The notes: generated by a model from the sequence alone, not told the origin. A stretch of DNA of 64,000 bases from an uncultured Clostridia bacterium (GCA_934476075.1 CAKSNH010000010.1:35437-99436); one strand, 5' to 3'. Numbered from the stretch's first letter, positions 34,064 to 41,946 are shown. Numbers and translations are program-made.

Positions 34064-35335
34064 ATGAAAAAATACATCGAAATCACAGACATTCACGCAA
34101 GGGAAATTTTAGATTCACGAGGAAACCCGACTATCGAGGTGGAGGTGTACACCGAGCACGGTATGGGCAGAGCGTGCGTTCCGTCGGGAGCGTCAACGGG
34201 AGTATTCGAGGCGGCGGAACTGCGTGACGGCGACCAAAAGCGTTACGGCGGAAAAGGGGTCAAGCGTGCTGTGGACAACGTCAACGACAAAATAGCGGAC
34301 GAGCTAATCGGCTTTAATGTGCTTGACCAACGCAGAATAGACCGCAAAATGCGTCAGTTAGACGGTACGCCGAACAAGGAGATATTGGGTGCAAATGCAA
34401 TTTTGGGCGTATCGCTTGCTGTGGCACAGGCGGCGGCAAACGCACTCGGAGTACCGCTTTATCAGTATATTGGCGGAACAAATGCACATATTATGCCGAT
34501 ACCTATGATGAATATTCTAAACGGCGGTGCTCATGCAGACAACAATGTGGATATTCAGGAATTTATGATTATGCCGATAAATGCGTCATGCTTTGCGGCA
34601 GGACTGAGAATGTGCAGTGAAGTTTATCATGCACTCAAAAGCGTGTTAAAGGAAAACGGCTACGTTACGGCTGTCGGTGACGAGGGCGGATTTGCTCCGA
34701 ATCTGGCAAATGACGAGGACGCTTTGAAAATGATTATATCTGCGGTGGAAAAAGCGGGCTATAACATGGAATCGGATTTTAAAATTGCGATAGATGCGGC
34801 ATCATCGGAATGGTATCAGGCGGACGGAACTTACAAGCTCCCGAAATCGGGAATTACCATGACAAAAAACGAGTTAATCGGCTACTGGGAAAATATGATT
34901 GAAACTTATCACATTTATTCTATCGAGGACGGTGCGGCGGAGGACGACTGGGAATGTTGGGAGATGCTCACAAGACGTTTGGGCGGACGTGTTCAGCTTG
35001 TCGGCGATGATTTATTCGTGACAAACACGGAAAGACTAAAAAAAGGCATAGAAAAAGGAGTTGCCAACTCGATTTTGATAAAAGTCAATCAGATTGGTTC
35101 GCTCACCGAAACATTGGAGGCGGTGGAAACCGCACAAAAGGCAGGCTACTCGACTATCATCTCCCACCGAAGCGGCGAAACGGAGGATACCGCCATCGCC
35201 GACATTGCGGTTGCTGTCAATTCGGGTCAGATTAAATCGGGTGCACCGTGCAGAAGTGAACGGGTGGCAAAGTACAATCAGCTTTTACGCATAGAACAGG
35301 AACTCGGCAAATGCAGTAAATACGGCGAAAAGTAA
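34064..35335 (+). CDS. eno: Enolase
   Basis: Starting at the ATG at 34064 (MKKYIEITDIHAREILDSRG) with SD AGGAGGG, the protein is 423 residues, the family norm. It converts 2-phosphoglycerate to phosphoenolpyruvate. Visible are the substrate loop SGASTG, the acid residue region GDEGGFAPNL, the metal ligands (Asp in AIDAASS, Glu in SIEDG, Asp in VGDDLFVTN), the catalytic Lys in ILIKVNQIGSL, and SHRSGETED. An in-frame upstream extension is shadow coding across the divergent gene. Confidence 0.98.
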   Translation: MKKYIEITDIHAREILDSRGNPTIEVEVYTEHGMGRACVPSGASTGVFEAAELRDGDQKRYGGKGVKRAVDNVNDKIADELIGFNVLDQRRIDRKMRQLDGTPNKEILGANAILGVSLAVAQAAANALGVPLYQYIGGTNAHIMPIPMMNILNGGAHADNNVDIQEFMIMPINASCFAAGLRMCSEVYHALKSVLKENGYVTAVGDEGGFAPNLANDEDALKMIISAVEKAGYNMESDFKIAIDAASSEWYQADGTYKLPKSGITMTKNELIGYWENMIETYHIYSIEDGAAEDDWECWEMLTRRLGGRVQLVGDDLFVTNTERLKKGIEKGVANSILIKVNQIGSLTETLEAVETAQKAGYSTIISHRSGETEDTAIADIAVAVNSGQIKSGAPCRSERVAKYNQLLRIEQELGKCSKYGEK

Positions 35336-35342
35336 ATACATT

Positions 35343-35384
35343 TTTTGAATGGGCGGCGGTGCAAATTCCCCCGCTCATTCAAAA
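35343..35384 (+). terminator. Hairpin after eno
   Basis: TTTTGAATGGGCGG/CCGCTCATTCAAAA stem (one G-T pair) 8 nt past the stop; it lacks a good T run. Confidence 0.55.
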
Positions 35385-35467
35385 CTGTAATCGGTATTGC
35401 GTTTTGGAGTAAAAAGATATATAATTATATAATGGTATATAACTCTACATAAACAAGGGGGATAAGT

Positions 35468-37147
35468 ATGGAAATAAACAAAAAATCACTGCTTACATCT
35501 GCGGTGCTTGGCGTGGCAACGGTAGCAATAGTTTTTATCTGCTACATTGTTCTTGGTATGAATATTGTCGACAATAAAGAGAACGTCAGTATAGATAAAG
35601 GCTGGACAGTGAAAATTAATGACGAGGTATACGAAAATATAGATTTGACCGCTTTTCGTTTCCCTCATTTGAACAAGGGCGATACGGCAGAACTTACAAA
35701 CGTTTTACCCGAACAGCTGCCGCCATGTCCAACAATGTCTTTTCTTACAAAATATGCTTCTGTCGATGTATATGTGAATGATAAAAATATCTATTCGTAC
35801 GGCGATACAAGAATTGAGGACGATAAACTGCTCGGATGCGGTAATCATTGGATAAGTTTTGAAGGAACTAATGCCGGCGGCGAAATTCGTGTTCTGCTCA
35901 AAGCGGGCGAAGATAATGCGTTTAACGAATTTAAACCTATTGTCATAAACTCGTCCGACAATACATACAAAAATTTTATCAGATATAATCTTGCCCCCGG
36001 CATGATTGGTATTTTTCTGATTGTGTTCGGATTGATACTTTTTATCACTTCGGCTATGATGCTTGTGTTTAACAAAGAATTTATGAAATTATGCTGTATT
36101 GCATTATTCTCTTTATTTGCCGGCATTTGGATTTTGTGCACATATAATATACTCCAACTTATTTCTCCGCAGCCATGGGTTAAATCATATGCAGAATTTA
36201 TCTCTTTGTTTCTTACCCCGCTGCCGATAATAATATTATTTTACGATACAAAGAGTATGAGCGAAAAAGCTGCTGTTTTTATCAATGTGCTATGGTGGCT
36301 TAATATAATGTTCTGCATAACCGCAATATTCCTGCAAGCCGCAAACATCGTACATTTTTATAATATATTATTCTTGTTTCAGCTGCTTCTTTTTACCGAT
36401 GCGGTATATTTTATATATCTGTCGCTTAAAGATATTAAAAACAAAGAATTAAATACATTTGAAAAAAGTTTTACAATAAGTATTCTTGTGCTGCTGCTTT
36501 TCGGTGCGGGCGAGGTTCTGCGGTATAATGTGCAGAGATTTTTCGGGCACACAGGTATTATGGCAATAACGAGCATTATGCCTGTCGGAGCAGTGGTATT
36601 CGTGCTAATCATGGTTATCAGTTATTGTATATATTTTTTTGAAATGTTAAAGGAAAACGCCGAGAACAAGTTTTTATCCAAACTTGCATACTCCGATTAC
36701 CTAACCGAAGTCAACAACAGAACAAAGTGCGAGCTGATATTTAAGGAGCTTGACGAAAATCCGTGCGAATATGCGATTTTGGATTTTGACCTTAATAATT
36801 TAAAGGTAGTAAATGACGCATTGGGGCATTTGTACGGTGATGAGCTTATCAAAAATTTTGCGAATATGCTTACCGAATGTTTCGGCGAATTCGGCACTGT
36901 CGGCAGAATGGGCGGCGACGAATTTATTGTAATATTAAAGAACGTAACTCCTGACATTGTGCACGAACGTATTGAGGTTATGAGCAGTACAATTTCGGCA
37001 ATCAATGCAAAGGACGAAAATAAAAAATTGCAGATAAGCGTATCGTACGGATATGCGTTCAGTGATGAAGTCAGCGAAAATGATGTTAATAAAGTGTATA
37101 AGCTTGCTGACGAGAGAATGTATATAATGAAAGGTTTGATGAAATAG
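35468..37147 (+). CDS. Membrane diguanylate cyclase with 7TM sensor-like region
   Basis: 559 residues: an N-terminal membrane anchor (about 11-32), an extracytoplasmic jelly-roll-like domain (about 35-170, DVYVNDKNIYSYG), then about seven hydrophobic segments (175-390), in the manner of 7TMR-DISM receptors. A GGDEF domain (about 400-559) follows with DYLTEVNNR and an intact MGGDEF active site. It is expected to make c-di-GMP in response to an external ligand. The SD is AAGGGGGA and a candidate promoter (TTGGAG, TATAAT) lies at about 35405-35435. A small DUF5662 gene starts 2 nt after the stop. Confidence 0.88.
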   Translation: MEINKKSLLTSAVLGVATVAIVFICYIVLGMNIVDNKENVSIDKGWTVKINDEVYENIDLTAFRFPHLNKGDTAELTNVLPEQLPPCPTMSFLTKYASVDVYVNDKNIYSYGDTRIEDDKLLGCGNHWISFEGTNAGGEIRVLLKAGEDNAFNEFKPIVINSSDNTYKNFIRYNLAPGMIGIFLIVFGLILFITSAMMLVFNKEFMKLCCIALFSLFAGIWILCTYNILQLISPQPWVKSYAEFISLFLTPLPIIILFYDTKSMSEKAAVFINVLWWLNIMFCITAIFLQAANIVHFYNILFLFQLLLFTDAVYFIYLSLKDIKNKELNTFEKSFTISILVLLLFGAGEVLRYNVQRFFGHTGIMAITSIMPVGAVVFVLIMVISYCIYFFEMLKENAENKFLSKLAYSDYLTEVNNRTKCELIFKELDENPCEYAILDFDLNNLKVVNDALGHLYGDELIKNFANMLTECFGEFGTVGRMGGDEFIVILKNVTPDIVHERIEVMSSTISAINAKDENKKLQISVSYGYAFSDEVSENDVNKVYKLADERMYIMKGLMK

Positions 37148-37149
37148 AC

Positions 37150-37671
37150 ATGGCTAATTTTTGGGGACATCTTTTGACTATAACCCGACACAGACACAAA
37201 GTAATTGTACATTGTGCAAAAGCGGGGATATTGTGGCGTGGATTGTGGCATGATATGTCGAAATACAGTCCGACCGAGTTTTGGGCGGGGGTTAAATATT
37301 ATCAGGGCAACAGAAGTCCGAACGAGGGCGAGCGTGAGGCTTACGGCTATTCAAAGGCTTGGATGCACCACAAGGGACGCAACCGCCACCATTTTGAGTA
37401 TTGGACGGATTACAATAAAGTCACACGAAAGCTTGAACCCGTACAAATGCCGCTTGTATATGTAAAAGAGATGTTCTGCGACAGGGTGGCGGCGAGCAAA
37501 ATATATCAGCGTGAGAAATACATCGATAAGCACCCTCTGGAATATTTCAACGGCGGTCGTGCTAAGTTTACTATGCACCCCGAAACCGCAAAAATACTTG
37601 AAAAGTGGCTTGTTATGCTTGCCGAAAAAGGCGAGAAGGAAACTTTTGAATACATAAGAAAATTAAAATAA
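37150..37671 (+). CDS. DUF5662 family protein
   Basis: 173 residues, rich in His, Trp and Tyr, beginning MANFWGHLLTITRHRHKV with HDMSKYSPTEFW and WMHHKGRNRHHFEYW. These His/Asp-containing blocks match the DUF5662 family, which is common in gut clostridia. They suggest a metal-binding helical fold, but no activity is established. The start is 2 nt after the GGDEF gene, so it may be translationally coupled to it. Confidence 0.8.
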   Translation: MANFWGHLLTITRHRHKVIVHCAKAGILWRGLWHDMSKYSPTEFWAGVKYYQGNRSPNEGEREAYGYSKAWMHHKGRNRHHFEYWTDYNKVTRKLEPVQMPLVYVKEMFCDRVAASKIYQREKYIDKHPLEYFNGGRAKFTMHPETAKILEKWLVMLAEKGEKETFEYIRKLK

Positions 37672-37690
37672 AGGAGCAAAATTTTAAAAA

Positions 37691-38035
37691 ATGAATAACT
37701 TGCAGAAATTTATACCGTTGGGAATGCTGCTTATAGCAAATATATTTATGACTTGTGCATGGTACGGACATCTGCGTTTTAAAAATAAAGCATTGTGGAT
37801 AGTGATACTTACAAGCTGGGGCATTGCATTTTTTGAGTACATACTTCAAGTTCCAGCCAATCGTCTGGGCAGTGCATACTTCACAACGGCACAGCTTAAA
37901 ATTATACAAGAGGTTATCACTCTTACGGTATTCTCGGTATTTTCCGTTGTATATCTAAAAGAAAAACTTACAATAAATTATCTCTACGCATTCATATGTA
38001 TGCTTGGAGCAGTATTTTTCATATTCAAAAAGTAA
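37691..38035 (+). CDS. DMT-superfamily small membrane protein (DUF486)
   Basis: 114 residues with four hydrophobic helices (GMLLIANIFMTCAWYGHL; LYAFICMLGAVFFIF), matching the DUF486 small multidrug-resistance-like family of the DMT superfamily. The substrate is unknown. It lies 19 nt after DUF5662 and 17 nt before DUF6506, in a likely operon. Confidence 0.82.
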   Translation: MNNLQKFIPLGMLLIANIFMTCAWYGHLRFKNKALWIVILTSWGIAFFEYILQVPANRLGSAYFTTAQLKIIQEVITLTVFSVFSVVYLKEKLTINYLYAFICMLGAVFFIFKK

Positions 38036-38052
38036 AAAAGGAGATGTTTTAA

Positions 38053-38355
38053 ATGAAATCAAAAGCAGCGTTTATATTTGTTGCACCGGAAGTGGATTAC
38101 AAGGAGCATAACACGGTCATCGACACACCGGCTATGACGCTTTATGTTTTCGGCGTAAAAAATTATGATGAGGCAGAGGCGGTTGCCGTCGAGCTTGCCG
38201 ACCAGGGAGTAAAAGCATTTGAATTATGTGCGGGGTTCGGAAATGAGGGCACTGCAAGAATTGCAAAGGCTGTCGGCGACAAAGCTATTGTAGGTTCGGT
38301 AAAATTCGATTGTCACCCGCTATTGGGTCACCAAAGCGGTGATAAGCTGTTTTAA
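38053..38355 (+). CDS. DUF6506 family protein
   Basis: A 100-residue soluble alpha/beta protein beginning MKSKAAFIFVAPEVDYKEHN, with FELCAGFGNEGTARIA and VGSVKFDCHPL. It matches DUF6506, of unknown function. The SD AAAGGAG lies before the ATG. It is the last gene of the unit, followed by a strong terminator. Confidence 0.75.
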   Translation: MKSKAAFIFVAPEVDYKEHNTVIDTPAMTLYVFGVKNYDEAEAVAVELADQGVKAFELCAGFGNEGTARIAKAVGDKAIVGSVKFDCHPLLGHQSGDKLF

Positions 38356-38356
38356 T

Positions 38357-38382
38357 AAAAAAGCCCTGTAAGGGCTTTTTTT
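38357..38382 (+). terminator. Intrinsic terminator
   Basis: AAAAAAGCCCT/AGGGCTTTTTT with a 3-nt loop and a T run, 2 nt past the stop at 38355. Confidence 0.93.
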
Positions 38383-38454
38383 ATTTGCCATACCATTGCA
38401 GACACCATGATTGGGGATTAATAAATATATTTTCTTAGAATAAATAACATAATA

Positions 38455-38483
38455 TTGACAATATACGACATCCATGGTACAAT
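38455..38483 (+). promoter_or_regulatory. Toxin-2 promoter
   Basis: TTGACA, 17-bp spacer, TACAAT. The leader of about 90 nt carries a GCCGTCA/TGGCGGC-like stem and the GGAATGG (38534)...GTTCC (38549) element. Confidence 0.8.
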
Positions 38484-38580
38484 GTTTTTGCCGTCATAAT
38501 GTTTGGCGGCAGGGTAATATCACCTTGATAAAAGGAATGGCGGCGACTGTTCCGACACTCTCATAAAGGGGGTGTTTTTT

Positions 38581-38655
38581 ATGGAAATTGAAATTATGAT
38601 GCGGATAATAGAATTAATATTATTGCTGGAAATAATTAAGTACATAAAAAAATAG
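38581..38655 (+). CDS. Putative type I toxin peptide 2 (24 aa)
   Basis: The 24-residue peptide begins MEIEIMMRIIELILLLEI and ends IKYIKK. It is a homologue of peptide 1 in start, hydrophobic core and basic tail. The SD is AAAGGGGGTG, identical to that of module 1. The leader, the downstream AGTCGCCCATT/AATGAGCGACT stem, the opposing antisense promoter and the final CACTTTTGAAAA terminator are all conserved with module 1. Confidence 0.65.
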   Translation: MEIEIMMRIIELILLLEIIKYIKK

Positions 38656-38724
38656 TCGCCCATTCCGATAAATGAGCGACTTTAAATAAAATTGCTTATG
38701 CGGAACGTCAAAACCATTCCTCTT
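38648..38724 (-). ncRNA. Putative antitoxin RNA 2
   Basis: An RNA of about 75 nt from the minus-strand promoter at 38760-38731 to the AGTCGCTCATT/AATGGGCGACT terminator with its seven-T tract. It lies wholly opposite the toxin-2 mRNA 3' region. It carries GGAATGG...GTTCCG at its 5' end. Confidence 0.65.
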
Positions 38725-38730
38725 ATCTAA

Positions 38731-38760
38731 ATTATAACATTATGGAATATGGTATGTCAA
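38731..38760 (-). promoter_or_regulatory. Antisense RNA promoter, TA module 2
   Basis: Minus-strand TTGACA (38760-38755), 18 bp, TATAAT (38736-38731). Confidence 0.85.
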
Positions 38761-38761
38761 G

Positions 38762-38793
38762 CACTTTTGAAAATGTTTTCAAGGGTGTTTTTT
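38762..38793 (+). terminator. Terminator of toxin-2 mRNA
   Basis: CACTTTTGAAAA/TTTTCAAGGGTG stem with G-T pairs and a T6 tract, homologous to 26379-26410. Confidence 0.7.
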
Positions 38794-38838
38794 AGTGCGT
38801 TAATTTACAACAAATAAAGAAAGGTAAGGAATAAATTT

Positions 38839-38970
38839 ATGGCTAATGCAATTACAAAATTCAAAAACTACACAGACCAGCTTGACGAGGACATGATGCT
38901 TGTAAAAGAGGGTGCGAATGCAAATCAGATTGCTATCCCTAAAATGAGCTTGGACGGCTTGGGAAATTAG
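38839..38970 (+). pseudogene. Phage major-capsid-protein N-terminal remnant
   Basis: A 43-codon ORF with an upstream AAAGGTAAGGA site begins MANAITKFKNYTDQLDE, then jumps to GANANQIAIPKMSLDGLG and stops. From memory, these two blocks match the start of capsid proteins of clostridial phages, which read LDEVYK..SLTSVLD between them and then GANANEIxIPxMxMDGLGDY. About 15-20 residues appear deleted inside, and the rest of the gene is gone. It is therefore a decayed prophage scrap. Confidence 0.6.
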
Positions 38971-39007
38971 GCGAGAAGATAAGCATATGCTTGAACTATA
39001 TAAAAAT

Positions 39008-39033
39008 GAATTAAAAAAAGCAGTTGTTAAATA
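39008..39033. repeat. 26-bp direct repeat, left copy
   Basis: Identical to 40817-40842 (GAATTAAAAAAAGCAGTTGT and the following TAAATA). The two copies bracket the zinc-ribbon/HEPN-like gene pair. The left copy is in a short ORF ending ELKKAVVKYDMHPKS, the right in one ending ELKKAVVK. Confidence 0.75.
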
Positions 39034-39077
39034 TGATATGCACCCCAAAAGTTAGACACTTTTGGGGTGCATATCAT
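39033..39077. mobile_element. Collapsed IS-like inverted repeat or MITE end pair
   Basis: A perfect 20-bp stem (ATGATATGCACCCCAAAAGT and its complement) encloses only TAGAC. TGCACCCCAAAAGTTAGACA resembles the terminal repeats of IS3-family elements; here the left and right ends face each other with no transposase between. Nothing credible is coded in 39078-39248. Confidence 0.5.
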
Positions 39078-39248
39078 TTTCGGAAAAGTGTTCCTACTTT
39101 ATATAAACTCATTTTTATACGTTTTCCACTATTTTTATTCATTTTTCTATAATGGGGATTTCGTTTTACTTAATGCGTACACGCAATTCGTGAAATTGAG
39201 ATTTTTGAAAGGCTACTTCACTTGGATGGTGAGGTATTCTCTTCAATG

Positions 39249-40040
39249 TCAAATCTCCTTATTCTGTAATCTTATTAATTCTAAAAGAATATTTATATAA
39301 TCTTCTAAAGTGGCTTTGTTGTCCATGTAATCCTCTGGAATTATCATGTCAATAATCTGATTGAAGTATTTCTGAAAGGTTTTGTGATAATTCCACAAAA
39401 TATCTTCCACCTCATTAAATGTATAACTTGGTCGTCCCAATGACCTAACTACCTGTCCATTTACAGTTAGGAGCATTTTATCGAGGTTATCTCCAAGTCC
39501 ATCAAAGTGAATTGTTCCACGATGTTTTATATAATTACACATGTCCCTAACATCTGCAATATGCTTGTCATTCTCAAACTTACCAAGAAGTTTCTTTAGT
39601 GGTTTTAGGTCTGTGCGTCCTTCTTTTATGAGTCTTTTTAATTCCTTATGAACAGTTTTACTGTTACATTCTTTTTCTGTATTCCTATACAAATTTTGTG
39701 CAAGTGACTCTAAAGAAGATGGTTGTATATATGCCCAAACTACTTGCAAACACAAATCCCTGCATGTGTTGTATTCCATAATGGCACACATTAAAAAATG
39801 GTACTTTGTATATAGCTTGCTTATTTCATTATCACCACAGAGGTCACCATAATTTTCGTATCCAGCCGATCTAAAAGATTGCTTTGCATTTGCAAATGCA
39901 TTATATACGTCCATTATTTTCTGTCCAGCGGCTATAATGGATGATTTATCTTTTGCATATCTAATAATTTGTGCATCCAGAGGTTGATATTTGAACCATT
40001 TCTGAAAATTATTGTCTTGTGATAGTGCAGTATAATCCAT
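39249..40040 (-). CDS. HEPN-like protein (possibly Cthe_2314-type)
   Basis: A 263-residue, largely helical soluble protein. The segment ADVRDMCNYIKHRGTIHFDG, with clustered polar residues (N..KHR...H) late in a helical bundle, recalls HEPN RNase or nucleotide-binding domains of the Cthe_2314 group, but the canonical R-x(4-6)-H is not perfectly placed. It lies 19 nt after a membrane zinc-ribbon gene and is probably co-transcribed. The pair sits between direct repeats beside a tRNA, the usual setting of defence or stress cargo (inference). Confidence 0.5.
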   Translation of the reverse strand: MDYTALSQDNNFQKWFKYQPLDAQIIRYAKDKSSIIAAGQKIMDVYNAFANAKQSFRSAGYENYGDLCGDNEISKLYTKYHFLMCAIMEYNTCRDLCLQVVWAYIQPSSLESLAQNLYRNTEKECNSKTVHKELKRLIKEGRTDLKPLKKLLGKFENDKHIADVRDMCNYIKHRGTIHFDGLGDNLDKMLLTVNGQVVRSLGRPSYTFNEVEDILWNYHKTFQKYFNQIIDMIIPEDYMDNKATLEDYINILLELIRLQNKEI

Positions 40041-40059
40041 GATAATACCTCCTTATAAG

Positions 40060-40614
40060 TCAGTTTGCTATTGTATCTCCATACCCTTTCATTTCGTATA
40101 AATGCTTTGAACAGTACCATTTTCCACCATATGTGCCTGTCCCTTCATCATCGCATCCACTCATGCTACAAGCTGGCATATGCATTTCATCTGAAAAAAT
40201 ATCATCACCATATTTTTCTCTTAGTTCCTCTTCCATTTTATCAATAGTGTCATCATTTTTGATGTTTTCCATGTCTATTTCATGACATGTATCGCATACA
40301 GTACTCCATGCCTTTTTATAATTATAACAGCCATCATTTGTACACGTATGTTTCTCACAATACTTACTGTTACTAATTGCTATTTCATTGCATCCATGTG
40401 CATTACATCTAGTTTCTTGATAAAATACATAACAACATATGACTATAAAAAATATTGCCACAACAATTATAAGTTTTATGATTGCAGACCTATTTAGTGA
40501 TTGGGCACTGTTATTATTTTGCTCTGCCTTTCCTTTTTCATAACCGCAGTTAGGACAGCTTTTGGCTGTGTCGGATATTTCTTTGCCACACTCTGGACAT
40601 TTAATAAGTGCCAT
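40060..40614 (-). CDS. Membrane-anchored zinc-ribbon protein
   Basis: 184 residues: an N-terminal zinc ribbon (CPECGKEISDTAKSCPNCGY, residues 5-24), one transmembrane helix (about 46-66), then a cysteine/histidine-rich region (CNAHGCNE, YCEKHTCTNDGC, CDTCHE, CSMSGCDDEG, WYCSKHL) suggesting two or three further zinc knuckles outside or beneath the membrane. The SD is GGGAGG. First gene of a pair with the HEPN-like gene. The function is unknown. Confidence 0.65.
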   Translation of the reverse strand: MALIKCPECGKEISDTAKSCPNCGYEKGKAEQNNNSAQSLNRSAIIKLIIVVAIFFIVICCYVFYQETRCNAHGCNEIAISNSKYCEKHTCTNDGCYNYKKAWSTVCDTCHEIDMENIKNDDTIDKMEEELREKYGDDIFSDEMHMPACSMSGCDDEGTGTYGGKWYCSKHLYEMKGYGDTIAN

Positions 40615-40649
40615 AATATAAACCTCCCAGCATTAGTCTGTTATTTGTT

Positions 40650-40678
40650 ATTATAGCATATGAGTTGGATTTCATCAA
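40650..40678 (-). promoter_or_regulatory. Promoter of the zinc-ribbon/HEPN-like pair
   Basis: Minus-strand TTGATG (40678-40673), 17 bp, TATAAT (40655-40650). Confidence 0.75.
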
Positions 40679-40707
40679 GTAAAAAAAGGTTTTTTTACTT
40701 GATGAAA
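40670..40707. promoter_or_regulatory. Perfect 18-bp inverted repeat overlapping the -35
   Basis: TTTCATCAAGTAAAAAAA and its complement are separated by GG. The left arm contains the -35 of the zinc-ribbon promoter. It could be an operator, or a terminator insulating the pair from upstream transcription. Confidence 0.6.
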
Positions 40708-40750
40708 TTTATTTTATTTTATTTTGAGAGGGTTGTCATTTAGAAAAAAA

Positions 40751-40843
40751 ATGAAAGTTTTAGGGTATTTAGAAGGTGAATTATTACATATTGCGATTAG
40801 TGAAGATGCAAAAGAAGAATTAAAAAAAGCAGTTGTTAAATAA
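40751..40843 (+). pseudogene. Short ORF fragment ending ELKKAVVK
   Basis: 30 codons beginning MKVLGYLEGELLHIAISEDA, without a nearby SD. Its last eight residues lie within the 26-bp repeat shared with the left end of the island, so it looks like the surviving tail of a gene cut by the rearrangement. Confidence 0.35.
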
Positions 40844-40855
40844 CTGCTTTTTTTA
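40822..40855 (-). terminator. Bidirectional terminator between the ORF fragment and tRNA-Lys
   Basis: AGCAGTT/AACTGCT stem with A7 on one side and T8 on the other. Confidence 0.8.
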
Positions 40856-40856
40856 T

Positions 40857-40932
40857 TGGTGCGCCATCAGAGGCTCGAACTCTGGACACCCTGATTAAGA
40901 GTCAGGTGCTCTACCAACTGAGCTAATGGCAC
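40857..40932 (-). tRNA. tRNA-Lys (CUU)
   Basis: 76 nt with an encoded CCA. The cloverleaf arms are clear: GTGCCAT acceptor, TAGCTCAGTTGGTAGAGCA D arm, CCTGA-CTCTTAA-TCAGG anticodon arm, and GTTCGAG T loop. The anticodon is CTT. Confidence 0.95.
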
Positions 40933-41183
40933 ATATTATATTGTTTTTCGTTTTTGTGATTTCTCTCAACCACGAATAATATAATACCACATTAAAATCG
41001 TTTTGTCAACACTTTTTTCAAAACTTTTTTAATTTTTTTTTAATTTATTTGTATTGTGCACCGTATGCGTTATTTCTTAAAAAAATTATCTCCCACAATA
41101 GCAAAATAGCCGTATCATGGGGCATTTTTGTCTCATGCGATATAGTATAATTAAATTAACAAAAAGGATTGGAGCTGAAAAAT

Positions 41184-41537
41184 ATGGATAAGAAATATGT
41201 AACCGTAACAGGCACAAAATATTATTATGACACAAAGCCGTTTAAAGTAGGCTCAATCATCATGTGCAAAAAGGACTATGACAACGAATATGATGACGAG
41301 GCAATCCGTGCCTATCTGCCGTTTATCGGTACGGTAGGATATATCGCCAACAGCACACATACCGTTGCAAAGGGCACATCGAGTGCCGGCAAAATTTATG
41401 ACAGCGTTGACGACGTATTTGCCGTTCGTGTATTGTTCGTGGTCTATAACAACGTAATCTGCGAGATTGCAGATATGACGGAGGCTGAAATAGCGGAACA
41501 TATCGCAAAACAAGTTACCGCAGGTATGTATATATAA
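41184..41537 (+). CDS. Small HIRAN-domain-like protein
   Basis: Starting at the ATG at 41184 (MDKKYVTVTG), with GGAG 9 nt upstream, the protein has 117 residues. The pattern KPFKVGSIIMCKKDYDNEYDDEAI..GTVGYIAN..HTVAKG follows the HIRAN fold (binding of damaged DNA ends, usually fused to helicases or nucleases), here standing alone. The stretch 40933-41160 upstream is AT-rich and holds only a likely promoter region. Confidence 0.65.
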   Translation: MDKKYVTVTGTKYYYDTKPFKVGSIIMCKKDYDNEYDDEAIRAYLPFIGTVGYIANSTHTVAKGTSSAGKIYDSVDDVFAVRVLFVVYNNVICEIADMTEAEIAEHIAKQVTAGMYI

Positions 41538-41663
41538 TTTGTTATAATAGAATGGTGGATTATTATATCCTTTCTTTGTCGTTTGTTGTGATAATAATTT
41601 TTTAGTATACCTGACACGCTTAAAGCTGTAACACTTTTAACTGATATTATATGAGGTGATAAT

Positions 41664-41876
41664 ATGCATATATTAGCTTTTATTCTTATGTTTGTTGTTG
41701 GTTCAGTCGGGGCGGCTTTAAATGGTGATTGGTCGGGTATGGCTGCAATAGGAAAATTTTTAGTATACATTTTGGCTCTTGCATTTGTATTCTTTTTACT
41801 ATTGCACCCTGTTCTGGCGTGTATATTGGGAGCAGCAGTTCTGGTTATAGTATTATTTTTAATACCCCAAAAATGA
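41664..41876 (+). CDS. Small two-helix membrane protein
   Basis: 70 residues, nearly all hydrophobic, with a GDWSGMAAIGKF turn between helices (2-20 and 31-66). SD GAGGTG lies 6 nt before the ATG. A phage- or stress-type small membrane protein is possible. No family is recognised. Confidence 0.55.
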   Translation: MHILAFILMFVVGSVGAALNGDWSGMAAIGKFLVYILALAFVFFLLLHPVLACILGAAVLVIVLFLIPQK

Positions 41877-41946
41877 TTGCTCTTTTGCCGGTTAAAATAA
41901 TTCACTGTTCTTTTATATATGCTTTCATAATTATTACTTCCTTTCT

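Noticed and set aside
39067..39300. 77-codon plus-strand ORF after the inverted repeat
   Set aside because: No SD and no recognisable motif; it overlaps the 3' end of the HEPN-like gene. A decayed transposase remains possible but cannot be supported.
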